From JAFEDN01 sp963818985 (GTDB taxonomy: Bacteria; Pseudomonadota; Gammaproteobacteria; Coxiellales; Coxiellaceae), in assembly GCA_963818985.1 (NCBI GenBank), contig CAWFUJ010000012.1, positions 62,001-126,000 of the forward strand: a stretch of DNA of 64,000 nt, in the 5' to 3' direction. Below, one piece after another: positions 25,781 through 34,236 of this stretch. Both the position numbers and the translations under genes were made by a program. Each line of letters opens with the position of its first letter. Position 1 is the stretch's first letter. The notes below the pieces were generated by a model. The model made no database searches and was not told where the DNA came from. It worked only from the letters and a program-made list of their open reading frames with translations.

Positions 25781-26929
25781 TTAGTCAATTAGTGTCATAG
25801 CTATACCTATGATATTTTTTGGAAAAATTTTTCCGACAGGGGCCATAATTTCTCCGTTCATCAGGCGTGGTAAGAGCAGGTCTCGCGCGGCTTTTAACCG
25901 GGTATTGATTCGCTCAAGATGGTCTTTCTGCTCATGCATTGTAGAGACAAGCTCTAGGAACTGACGAAGAATAGTGTTGGGGGGAAGGAAGAATGGGCGA
26001 CTATAGGCAAAATCTCGATTCAACCCTGGTACAGCTACATCTGTGCTGATGAAGTGCATGTGCTTAAGCGCATAGTAGAGGTAGAGATTACTATTTTCGT
26101 CGTCAATGAAGTATACAGTGTCGATAGGGTAGAAATCATTGCTGCACCAAAATACGCTTCCGACGTTGCCTTTTCGTCCTAGAATTATTCCAGGTCCTTT
26201 GGCTAGAGCCCTTTCATGGCTACCGACAACCCCGCTTGAGCCGTAGACTGGGAAGGGGCCATCTACTCGCATCTCTGCTTTTAGTGCCTTACCATAATTC
26301 AACGTAACATGTTCACCTAGGAATATACGTTTCCATCCCTCTGGTATCCCAACGACAGTATGAGTGCGTTCATGGCCGGGAAAGCGGAGGTGGATGAACC
26401 ATTCGCGGTAAAGCAGTTGCGCCGCCTCTTCCAATAACTTCATCCGTCGCCGGTTGTTCTCGATTAGATCGTCATATGTAGAGAGTATCGAGGCAATCTC
26501 CCTCCTGTTTGACGGGGTTGGAATCTCAAAGTTCTTTATTGTATTCTGAGGGAGATTTGGAAAAGTCGTGCCTCCTGCAAGTTTAAGTAGTGCTGAAAGT
26601 CTGTAATCTAGGCAATATCGGATAAATTTGGTGTCCATTTCAGTTTTTCCCCGTATCGCACAGACACCGCGGCCAAGCGAGTAGACTTTGTCCGCCCAGT
26701 TCATACGTCCAGTTGTTGAACCGCGAACACAAAAAATCAAATCATTAGGCTCGCATTCTTTGACCGATGCGGTCGTGAATAGACTACATTGAGGATGGTT
26801 ATCCCCGAACTCAGTTGGCCCATTTAGTAACGGCATGCCATCGCCAGTCTCGTTGTAGGTGTGTCCTTTGGGCGAGGTACCCATTATGACTTCCGCTAAA
26901 TCTTGAATTCTCTTTACGGGTACAGTCAT
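25781..26929 (-). CDS. hsdS: Type I restriction-modification specificity subunit HsdS
   Basis: 382 aa. Two target-recognition domains separated by conserved helices (NRREIASILSTYDDLIENNRRRMKLLEEAAQLLYREWF and LRQFLELVSTMHEQKDHLERINTRLKAARDLLLPRLMNGEI) that fix spacing between the half-sites. Typical strands: WKRIFLGEHVTLNYGKAL, PVYGSSGVVG, ILGRKGNVGSVF. Its start overlaps the hsdM stop by 4 bp (ATGA), so the two are translationally coupled. It would direct DNA methylation by an M2S complex. No hsdR lies in the window. Confidence 0.93.
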   Translation of the reverse strand: MTVPVKRIQDLAEVIMGTSPKGHTYNETGDGMPLLNGPTEFGDNHPQCSLFTTASVKECEPNDLIFCVRGSTTGRMNWADKVYSLGRGVCAIRGKTEMDTKFIRYCLDYRLSALLKLAGGTTFPNLPQNTIKNFEIPTPSNRREIASILSTYDDLIENNRRRMKLLEEAAQLLYREWFIHLRFPGHERTHTVVGIPEGWKRIFLGEHVTLNYGKALKAEMRVDGPFPVYGSSGVVGSHERALAKGPGIILGRKGNVGSVFWCSNDFYPIDTVYFIDDENSNLYLYYALKHMHFISTDVAVPGLNRDFAYSRPFFLPPNTILRQFLELVSTMHEQKDHLERINTRLKAARDLLLPRLMNGEIMAPVGKIFPKNIIGIAMTLID

Positions 26930-29013
26930 ATACCCAATCCTTCAAAGTTTTCCTGAATTTTTGCGGCAAGCACGGAAGCTTCCTTGGTGAGATCGGATAG
27001 TTCGATGTGAATACCACGCAGAGTTTGCTCAAAATCGAAATTCTCATTCACTTCGGACGCGGCTACACCCACATAGCGGCCAGGGGTGAGGCTCCAATCA
27101 GCGGTTTTGATTTCTGCGCGAGTGACAATCCGGCAGAGACCAGCAATTGGCATAAACTGAGCATCAGGAAATCGCGTAAGAAGCCATTCAGCTTGCCGGT
27201 AAAAATAAGTGGTGAGCTTAAGTTGTTCGACAGCAGATTTGCGCCACGCGTCCAGATCCTTTTCAAGCTGTCCAATCGCGCGGCTATCCCAGGCACGTTG
27301 AGAGGGTGCATTGCCTTCTTTTTTGGCAGCATCCACCCATCGACTAGCGAGCTTTACAATAAAATCTATGTCCTTAATAAGGTCACGACTTAATTTGACG
27401 AGTTCTTCAAGTTCTGCCAATAAATTCTTCTGTGCAGACAATTTTTTTTCACTTGGCTTTTTCCGATCTTTAGAGATTCGAGCCGTCAGCTTTTCTAAAG
27501 TCTCAAAACACACTTTGGCTGCTGTATCGCGCTCTTTAAGCAGATCAGATAGAGGCGACTCTTTCGGCAGAGACTTTAAATAGGGTGCTGCTTCGTCAGC
27601 TAGAGCATGGTAAGTTTTTTGAAATATGTGAGTGAAATTGGTGATAGCATTAGCCTCGACAATGGTTCGTTCGAGATAATCTTGCACTAATGCTAAAAAG
27701 CGATCATATTGTCCGCGATAGAGCCAGACGATAGCGGTGAGGTTTTTGAGCTGCTCTGGAGTAAAATCGTAAATTTTGCGGTTAACTTTGCGATAAATAT
27801 TGCGCGCATCAATCATTAGCACTTGATCTTGGCGATCAGCGGGTTTATTTTTATCAAAATGCCATAACTCACACGGAATTGTGCGCGTATAGAAAAAGTT
27901 GGAACGAATAGAGATCATCACATCTACTGCGCCCGTCTCAATGAGCTTGCGTCGTACTTCAGCTTCACCATATCCGGCACTAGATGCTTGCGACGACATC
28001 ACAAATCCAGCACGGCCTTTTGGGCCGAGATAACTGTAAAAATAAGATATCCAAAGGTAATTGCCGTTAGAAATTTTTTTTTCTTTATTGATTCCTGGTA
28101 GACCAAATGGAAGGCGATAATCATCTTTTATTTTTTCCGCATCGACCATGTCCACGTTAAAAGGTGGGTTAGCTATGACGAAGTCGCATTTACCATTAAG
28201 CGAGTGAGCATCTTGGTAGAAAGTATTTGCCTCACGGATATCCCCTTCTAGACCATGAATAGCGAGGTTCATCTTTGCTAGACGGATGGTAAAGGCTGTT
28301 TTTTCTTGACCATAAAAAGTAGCGTCATGACCGGGGTCTTCACCATTTTGCTCAATAAAATGACTCGATTGCACGAACATGCCACCTGAACCACAGGCTG
28401 GATCAAAGATGATGCCGTGATCTGGTTCAATGACATTCACAATAGTTTGCACCAGTGACGGTGGAGTGAAGAATTCACCATTATCTTGTGCGCTTTGCAT
28501 TGCAAATTTCATCAAGAAATATTCGTAAATCCGCCCAAAGACATCACCGGTGGCGGTGTGAAGTACCCCACTGTCGAAGACACGTAACAAATTTTCGAGC
28601 AGGTCTTTTTCAAATTTTTCGTAGTCTTTTGGAAGTTGGTTGAGCAACGGTTCAAAGTCACGCTCGATAGTATTCATTGCATCCACAAGCGCTGTGCCGA
28701 GATTTGCCTCTTTCGGAAGCTTAAGTAACTCATCATAGCGGGCTTCTTTCGACAACATGAGCGCACGGCGCTTAAGAAAGTCAGCTTTGATTGGATCTCG
28801 TTTTACCATATTGCCAGTGGCTTGATCGGTGATGATTTGCCGACAGGCTTCATTATAGCGGTTGGAAGCATGACGTAAAAAAATAATGCCCAAAACTGGC
28901 ATACAATATTCGCTAGAAGTTAGTTTAGAATTTGCGCGTAGATTATCCGCCGCTTCCCAAAGTGTGGCTTCCAGTCTTTCTATGTCTTTAAAAGAATCAG
29001 GCATAATAGGCAC
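26926..29013 (-). CDS. hsdM: Type I restriction-modification methyltransferase HsdM
   Basis: 695 aa. N-terminal HsdM helical domain, then the N6-adenine methyltransferase core with the SAM-binding motif FDPACGSGGMF (~residues 201-211) and catalytic NPPFN (~281-285). The C-terminal part includes a long Lys/Glu-rich helical stretch (RISKDRKKPSEKKLSAQKNLL) before SLTPGRYVGV, making it larger than a minimal HsdM. Start: GTG at 29013 with AGGA 5 bp upstream; an ATG three codons later is an alternative. No restriction subunit is adjacent, so it may be an orphan methylase or use an HsdR elsewhere. Confidence 0.92.
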   Translation of the reverse strand: MPIMPDSFKDIERLEATLWEAADNLRANSKLTSSEYCMPVLGIIFLRHASNRYNEACRQIITDQATGNMVKRDPIKADFLKRRALMLSKEARYDELLKLPKEANLGTALVDAMNTIERDFEPLLNQLPKDYEKFEKDLLENLLRVFDSGVLHTATGDVFGRIYEYFLMKFAMQSAQDNGEFFTPPSLVQTIVNVIEPDHGIIFDPACGSGGMFVQSSHFIEQNGEDPGHDATFYGQEKTAFTIRLAKMNLAIHGLEGDIREANTFYQDAHSLNGKCDFVIANPPFNVDMVDAEKIKDDYRLPFGLPGINKEKKISNGNYLWISYFYSYLGPKGRAGFVMSSQASSAGYGEAEVRRKLIETGAVDVMISIRSNFFYTRTIPCELWHFDKNKPADRQDQVLMIDARNIYRKVNRKIYDFTPEQLKNLTAIVWLYRGQYDRFLALVQDYLERTIVEANAITNFTHIFQKTYHALADEAAPYLKSLPKESPLSDLLKERDTAAKVCFETLEKLTARISKDRKKPSEKKLSAQKNLLAELEELVKLSRDLIKDIDFIVKLASRWVDAAKKEGNAPSQRAWDSRAIGQLEKDLDAWRKSAVEQLKLTTYFYRQAEWLLTRFPDAQFMPIAGLCRIVTRAEIKTADWSLTPGRYVGVAASEVNENFDFEQTLRGIHIELSDLTKEASVLAAKIQENFEGLGI

Positions 29014-29046
29014 GTATTCCTATTGCGAACTCAAACTTTATGTGAG

Positions 29047-29376
29047 CTACCCCTGAATGAGAGGGGGAGCTGGCAACTGATAAAAATGATTTTGTATGGC
29101 TTTGCTGAGGTAATCGAAGGCGCTTTTGTTTTTTTCTTTTTCCTTACGATTATTCTTTGAGGCAGGTACTGATAAATGATTTGAATTGAGATTTAAGTAT
29201 TGTTTCAGCGCTTGATTTTCTTGGGCCAGTGTTTCCAATTGATGCGGAAAATTTGATATCAACTGCATTAATTGACGAATGAAGCAGTGACATTCTTCAA
29301 TTATTGTTGATAGCTGAAGTTGCGCCGGTTGAGTCATATCCTTTTTAACCCTATCGTTCCTTAGTTGAAGAGCCAT
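29047..29376 (-). CDS. Short ORF, possibly an IS66-type transposase N-terminal remnant
   Basis: 109 aa. A leucine-zipper-like helix (PHQLETLAQENQALKQYLNLNSNHLSVPASKNN) resembles the start of IS66 TnpC proteins, where a zipper is followed by LxxNSxxSSKPPS. Nothing catalytic follows. It lies between hsdM and an IS4 relic. Could equally be an unrelated small protein. Confidence 0.3.
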   Translation of the reverse strand: MALQLRNDRVKKDMTQPAQLQLSTIIEECHCFIRQLMQLISNFPHQLETLAQENQALKQYLNLNSNHLSVPASKNNRKEKEKNKSAFDYLSKAIQNHFYQLPAPPLIQG

Positions 29377-29507
29377 AATCTAACTCATTTCTTCACTGTT
29401 GAAAACTTCTTTTTAATTCTTGGTCATGGTGGGTAAGTAATTACCACTTTATTGCGTTTTGTTTACGCCATTGAATAAGTTCAATGGTTTTTCGCTAAAA
29501 TCTTGAT

Positions 29508-29782
29508 GGATTGGGATTAAGAGAAAGCAAGACACTGTTAAAAAAACGTCGACCCATTGTCCTATTGATTGCCTCATTGGCGAGTTTATTGGCTTGGTTG
29601 ACAGATAAAGCAGCCGAAGCGAAAGGATGGCATGTCCAGTTTCAATCAAATTCAATTAAAATCGACGTGTATTATCCTTATTTTATTTGGGCTGCCAAGT
29701 GATTCGAAAAGGAATGCATTTTTCTTTGAAAGAACTTTGGAAAATCGCTCTTTCTCTGCGACAAGATATTGTTTATGAATAA
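29508..29782 (+). pseudogene. IS4-family transposase C-terminal relic
   Basis: Reads GLGLRESKTLLKKRRPIVLLIASLASLLAWLTDKAAEAKGWHVQFQSNSIK, then a frameshift near 29650-29690, then GCQVIRKGMHFSLKELWKIALSLRQDIVYE and stop. This is the C-terminal tail of IS4/IS10-type transposases, the part missing from the copy at 20932. The DNA just before (TTTTCGCTAAAAT) looks like a decayed SFRDIKN coding stretch. Confidence 0.7.
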
Positions 29783-29830
29783 ATTCGTGTCGATCCCTCA
29801 GCCGGAGGGGAGAGGGAAAAAAGTGGACGT
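29780..29830 (-). repeat. Inverted repeat, right copy, bounding the hsd region
   Basis: TAAATTCGTGTCG, ATCCCTCAGCCGGAGGGGAG and AGGGAAAAAA: the complement of 25057-25106. It lies the same distance (~50 bp) beyond the stop of a coiled-coil protein gene as the left copy does. Confidence 0.75.
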
Positions 29831-29863
29831 TTCCATCTATTTCCCATGAACGGTTACGATGAT

Positions 29864-32017
29864 CTATGTAGCGAATGAAGAGCTGGACGTGGATTGGCTG
29901 GATGAGTTTGATTTGCTTGGTTCAACAGCAAATGAATTTTTCGATTCGCCTTCAATTGTAGCGGGTTGCAAAAGAGGGAATCCAAAGCCGCTCGACCTCC
30001 GCTGATGAACGTGTATGCTTTCGTTTATGAAGTGATTCACCTCAGCAAATTTAGCATTTGCCAGGACAAGATTTGTCTTTGCATTCAAAAGCTCTTTCTT
30101 AGCTTGATCTAAATTCGCAATTGTAAGCTGATATTCTTTTACCGCCTTAATTTCTCTGGCTTGAGCTTGAGATAATTTCTCAGGATCCTGGTTTTTCAGG
30201 CCGCGGGAAAGTATAGCCTTGGTTTCTAGTTTAGCCAGAGAGCCGGCTCTACCTTTATTCCTATGTTCATTTTTAGCTTTCTCAACCTCCTGTTGCGCAC
30301 TCTTATATTCAGCCTCGGCTTGGTTGACACTCAGCTTGGCCTCAATATAACTCTCGCTTTGAGTGCTGACTTCAAACTTAGCCTCTGAGTTAATACGTTT
30401 GGATTCAACAGGATTCAAATCAAAGAGTCTAAAATTAGTTGTTGGGGTAGTCAAGACATTTGGAGCAGGTGGTAGAGCAGAACCTTTTGCCTCTGTTTCA
30501 GTTGGTTCAGAATCTGAATCCGAAAAATTATCGGTGTTTCCATTAAGTTTGTTAGATTCCTTAATTTTTATATAGAGAAATTGCTTTGCTGCACTAGTTA
30601 GCTCGTTGGTAAAATATTTTATAGTAGACCAATTTTTAGTATTTTGAGCTTGATCTTTAGTGAGAATCAAGGTTGCCTTAGTGATGTGAAAGATTTTCTC
30701 TGTATAAACTTGCGGTGGTAACTCTATGATTGGCAACTCAGGATATAGAGAACCTTCAAAGAGCATGGCTGCTTCTTCAAGCAATGATTCGTATCGAGTA
30801 TCAAAGTCAGTTAGCTTTGTCATTAATATATTTAGCCAAAATAGCAGTGAATCCGAATCATTACCTTCCGCTGAAAAGCTAACGATGTAATTTAATCGCA
30901 GGTAAATATCAAATATATTTATTTCGTCAGCACTTCCACCATGCGAAATGATAATCCGTGCCAAGATATGATCTTGATTCAAAAAAAGTGTTCTAATATA
31001 GGATGGTTTGATACCATCAATTTTATCGCCATGGTGTAGCAATAAATCGAACATCTTTGTAAACTCGTGAAAAAGACTAATAGCAGTATTAGATTCAAAA
31101 ATAGTTGTCTGACATCGTTGAACAAAATAATAGAGCGGAGAAAAATCTTCAGCTTTAGATTCTGTGGTAGCGGATTTGATCTTCACGCCATTTTCCAGCA
31201 GGAATTGAGTCGTCTTTAAATTTTTTTGGTGTATAGTCTGCTTTAAGGGACGTTGATCAGGGGGGTTAATTTCAGCACCACGACTAGTCAATAATTCGGT
31301 CATAAATGCTATATCTTCATGCTCTACTGCTTGCATAAATAACGTTGTTCCCGAGTTCGATTGCAGTCCTATCGGAACTGGTGAAAAAAAAGGTAACAGT
31401 ATTTTATAAATCTCTAAATAGTCATTTTTAAAAGCCAAGGTTAGTAAATTTTCTTGATCTTTGAGGCCCTTAACTTCTTTAATTTCAGCTTTTTGCTGTA
31501 GCAAAAAGTTAAGGGCTTTAGAATTGTGACTCTTAACTGTATGCAAAATTAATGCTCCATCCAGGAATTGCGCATTTACACTGAGTATTTTTGATATAAT
31601 AAGTAGGCCAGCAACAAGCATATGTCCAGAATTAATATCATGTAAAATAGTAAATTCTAAGTCATTGATTAATTGCTTGACTCGAGTTTTTTTAGGTAAA
31701 ATTATTTGCTGGTTTGAGCTAGGAATAGGCAAAAAATGCGAGTAAATAAATTGACCAGCAATAGAACTCATAAAGTGATTGATAAAGAAAAATGAAATTA
31801 ACTCAGTTTTGTCTAGAAACGCCCCTATCTGGCTAAGAGCTGCACTGTTAGTGAGTGCGGAATTTAAAAAAGGCGACAGATAATTCAGTACTATTTTGAT
31901 TACATTTATGGGTAAAGAGAGTGAGCTTTGTAATATTTCTTCTAAATCAAAATAAAAAGTTTCAGTATTTAGCTTATACTCAGCTAATTTCAGTACATTC
32001 GGCATAGTATTTCTCAC
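29864..32017 (-). CDS. Ankyrin-type protein with C-terminal coiled-coil module
   Basis: 717 aa. Residues ~30-60 have LPINVIKIVLNYLSP, an F-box-like or LP-x-YL helix seen in other proteins of this window. Residues ~135-330 carry degenerate ankyrin repeats (ALILHTVKSHNSKALNFLLQQKAEI, GTTLFMQAVEHEDIAFMTELLTSRGAEI, LKTTQFLLENGVKI). The C-terminal ~170 residues form the charged coiled-coil module shared with the 23407 gene, then a Ser-rich tail. Its start overlaps the stop of the 32014 gene by 4 bp. Likely a secreted effector (inference). No signal peptide. Confidence 0.7.
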   Translation of the reverse strand: MRNTMPNVLKLAEYKLNTETFYFDLEEILQSSLSLPINVIKIVLNYLSPFLNSALTNSAALSQIGAFLDKTELISFFFINHFMSSIAGQFIYSHFLPIPSSNQQIILPKKTRVKQLINDLEFTILHDINSGHMLVAGLLIISKILSVNAQFLDGALILHTVKSHNSKALNFLLQQKAEIKEVKGLKDQENLLTLAFKNDYLEIYKILLPFFSPVPIGLQSNSGTTLFMQAVEHEDIAFMTELLTSRGAEINPPDQRPLKQTIHQKNLKTTQFLLENGVKIKSATTESKAEDFSPLYYFVQRCQTTIFESNTAISLFHEFTKMFDLLLHHGDKIDGIKPSYIRTLFLNQDHILARIIISHGGSADEINIFDIYLRLNYIVSFSAEGNDSDSLLFWLNILMTKLTDFDTRYESLLEEAAMLFEGSLYPELPIIELPPQVYTEKIFHITKATLILTKDQAQNTKNWSTIKYFTNELTSAAKQFLYIKIKESNKLNGNTDNFSDSDSEPTETEAKGSALPPAPNVLTTPTTNFRLFDLNPVESKRINSEAKFEVSTQSESYIEAKLSVNQAEAEYKSAQQEVEKAKNEHRNKGRAGSLAKLETKAILSRGLKNQDPEKLSQAQAREIKAVKEYQLTIANLDQAKKELLNAKTNLVLANAKFAEVNHFINESIHVHQRRSSGFGFPLLQPATIEGESKNSFAVEPSKSNSSSQSTSSSSFAT

Positions 32018-32649
32018 ATGCTGATGGCTGGTAAAGTTGATTCGGCTTGGTTTTCCAGCTCAGTAAGATAACTCAGTGTTATTTTGGTTGGATTCGCGGC
32101 TAATTCTGTTACTTGCAGAGCATCCTGAACCAAAGCTGCGTAACAGATTTCTAATAAGCGGGTATCATGTTGATTCAAACCGCGAATTAATATGATGCTT
32201 CCTGTTTTTATTGGTTTGGTTTTTTTTAATAAACCAACTTCGGTATGTCTTATCGCTTGGCCTTGCCGTAATTTTTCAATCACTTGCGCAGTTTTCTCAC
32301 CTTGATTTGTTTTGCCTAAATTAAAAAAAGATGGGCGGGGCGGTTCAATGGTACGTGGCTCCGTTAGTCGTGTCCATTTCATTCCATTGGCTGAAACAAC
32401 TTCGAATAAATCGCCGAGGATTGTTTCAATTTCGAGTAATGAATGCCAAACATCTAGAGAATCGTCCTTTTTAATTAATTGTAAATACTGTGCTGAGCTT
32501 GACTGCGCTGTCCAAGTTGATTTTTCATCCTTATGAGTATGCTGTAATAGATGGTGTGCTTCACCCTGATATTTTTCAACACCTCCGTATTGCGTGAATA
32601 ATTGCATAAAATTAGTTTTCAAACCGCGAATATCCAATTCTAATATCAT
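32014..32649 (-). CDS. Hypothetical protein
   Basis: 211 aa, family not recognised. Soluble, mixed alpha/beta, with a Pro-rich turn (EPRTIEPPRPSFF) in the middle and a hydrophobic GSIILIRG strand later. It overlaps the downstream 717-aa gene by ATGA and lies 28 bp after the 32678 gene, so the three form one minus-strand transcription unit starting near 33916. There is no counterpart next to the related 23407 gene. Confidence 0.6.
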   Translation of the reverse strand: MILELDIRGLKTNFMQLFTQYGGVEKYQGEAHHLLQHTHKDEKSTWTAQSSSAQYLQLIKKDDSLDVWHSLLEIETILGDLFEVVSANGMKWTRLTEPRTIEPPRPSFFNLGKTNQGEKTAQVIEKLRQGQAIRHTEVGLLKKTKPIKTGSIILIRGLNQHDTRLLEICYAALVQDALQVTELAANPTKITLSYLTELENQAESTLPAISM

Positions 32650-32677
32650 TAAAATGTATTTATTTGCTGATGAACAT

Positions 32678-33916
32678 TCAATCGCGTAAGAGCCAACTGT
32701 TCTCTTTTACTTCTAAATCAAAAGAATAACTTTGCAGAGCATAATTGACTTTGTTTTCGCATAATATCATGTCAGTTTCAGAACGCATCGGTACTGTAAG
32801 AGTATGAGGAGTTAATAATTTATGATTTGCAGGCGAAAATATTAGCCCAATACCTTCATTATAGTCTCCAATGATAGCAGATATTGTGTCAAGACCAGTA
32901 AATTTTATTGGATTTTCCTCAATTAGAATGTTTACAGTGCTTAAAAAATCAATGAAACCGGGTTGATTGGCATCATGTTTATTTATCGTCACATTAGTAA
33001 GTATAAAATAGCAGATTTCTTCATGTTTTTTTTTGTATTTAATTTGAAAATAATGATGACCAAAATTTTCATTCATAAAGCTTTCAATGATTTTAAACTC
33101 ATGAAAAGTCTTACAGGATAAAATTCTTTCGGGAGCTTCATTAAGTTGTGTTTGCTCTGTAGGAACCGGATCTGAATAAGAACATTCTTTACTATCTGGT
33201 TCCAAAACAGTTATTCCTTTTATAGTAAGAAAATCCTGCATCAATTTTTTGGATTTATTGACTAATTTTATTTGCAATGTCGTTAACGCCACTCTTTTAG
33301 TGCAACTGATGGTGATTCTTCTAGTGTTTGAATCATACCAAGTTACCAATGACTTGTTTTTAAATATAAAATTTATAACTGAAACGATAGTCACTATTGG
33401 GAGAGGTGAGTTTAATTTTTCTTTGAGCGGTAGGCTTATAATACTGGTTGAATCCAAGGGATCGATTGAAAAGAAAATTTTATAGTGCTCTAATAGAATC
33501 GCAAGTTTATTATAGGTCTCGTCTTCTATAGGAATACCCTTTGACTTAGAATAAAACCTGCTTAATTTTATAAAAAGATTTTTGGTGTTGATAGTGCTCA
33601 AAGCTGGGTTAAACGATATCGAATAATCTTCCGCAACCGTGGAGAGGGCCTCGACAACCGATGGTAGATAGGGAGCTTTAATAGAAAATAGATCATCGGC
33701 TTTTCGTAAAACATCAATACCAAGACCTACTTCAATCATTAGTTTGATTTCATCAATTTGCTGAGTCGGTTTTTTTCGATTAGGAAAAAAATATAAACAA
33801 CAAGCAGTGCTTTTATTTTCTTCGCCTAAATAATTAGTCATGCCTTCTTGAATTGCTTTAAACAGATCCTTTTCTCTATGTTGGAAAAATTCAATTGGGT
33901 CGTCTTCCATTCTCAT
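32678..33916 (-). CDS. Hypothetical protein
   Basis: 412 aa, no family recognised, no membrane segment or signal peptide. An AGGAG site 8-9 bp before the ATG at 33916 supports the start. The sequence is a mix of helices and strands (KLMIEVGLGIDVLRKADDLF; RRITISCTKRVALTTLQIKLVNKSKKLMQDFL) that might hold two repeats of a small alpha/beta unit. First gene of a three-gene minus-strand unit, divergent from the 34221 gene across ~300 bp. Confidence 0.6.
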   Translation of the reverse strand: MRMEDDPIEFFQHREKDLFKAIQEGMTNYLGEENKSTACCLYFFPNRKKPTQQIDEIKLMIEVGLGIDVLRKADDLFSIKAPYLPSVVEALSTVAEDYSISFNPALSTINTKNLFIKLSRFYSKSKGIPIEDETYNKLAILLEHYKIFFSIDPLDSTSIISLPLKEKLNSPLPIVTIVSVINFIFKNKSLVTWYDSNTRRITISCTKRVALTTLQIKLVNKSKKLMQDFLTIKGITVLEPDSKECSYSDPVPTEQTQLNEAPERILSCKTFHEFKIIESFMNENFGHHYFQIKYKKKHEEICYFILTNVTINKHDANQPGFIDFLSTVNILIEENPIKFTGLDTISAIIGDYNEGIGLIFSPANHKLLTPHTLTVPMRSETDMILCENKVNYALQSYSFDLEVKENSWLLRD

Positions 33917-34149
33917 AATTTTAATACTCCTGTAGTTATTGAGATTTATGTTTATGCCACTTCATTGGGCAAGTTAACATCCATATTTATTTATCATAAA
34001 AAAAGTGGTTGTAGTGTTTCATTTTAATTTTAAAAAATCAACCACTTTTTAAAATTTATTGATGTTGAGAAATAATATTGCATGAAAATAAAATCTTTGT
34101 TAGTGTATTTTTCAAAAATTTTTTTGAAAAAAATTTTCAGCTAAATATT

Positions 34150-34236
34150 GTATGGAGATTTATGCAATTTGAAAATATGAAAAGGAAATTTATGCAATTT
34201 AAAATAAGAAAAGGAGCTTTATGCAATTTGGAAATA
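34150..34236 (+). repeat. Three tandem ribosome-site/ATG units
   Basis: ATGGAGATTTATGCAATTTG, AAAAGGAAATTTATGCAATT and AAAAGGAGCTTTATGCAATT follow one another with a ~28-bp period, each placing a purine-rich site before ATGCAATTT. Only the third ATG (34221) opens the long frame; the first two share another frame that ends at 34293. The degraded copy at 23095-23240 has the same structure. Confidence 0.75.
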
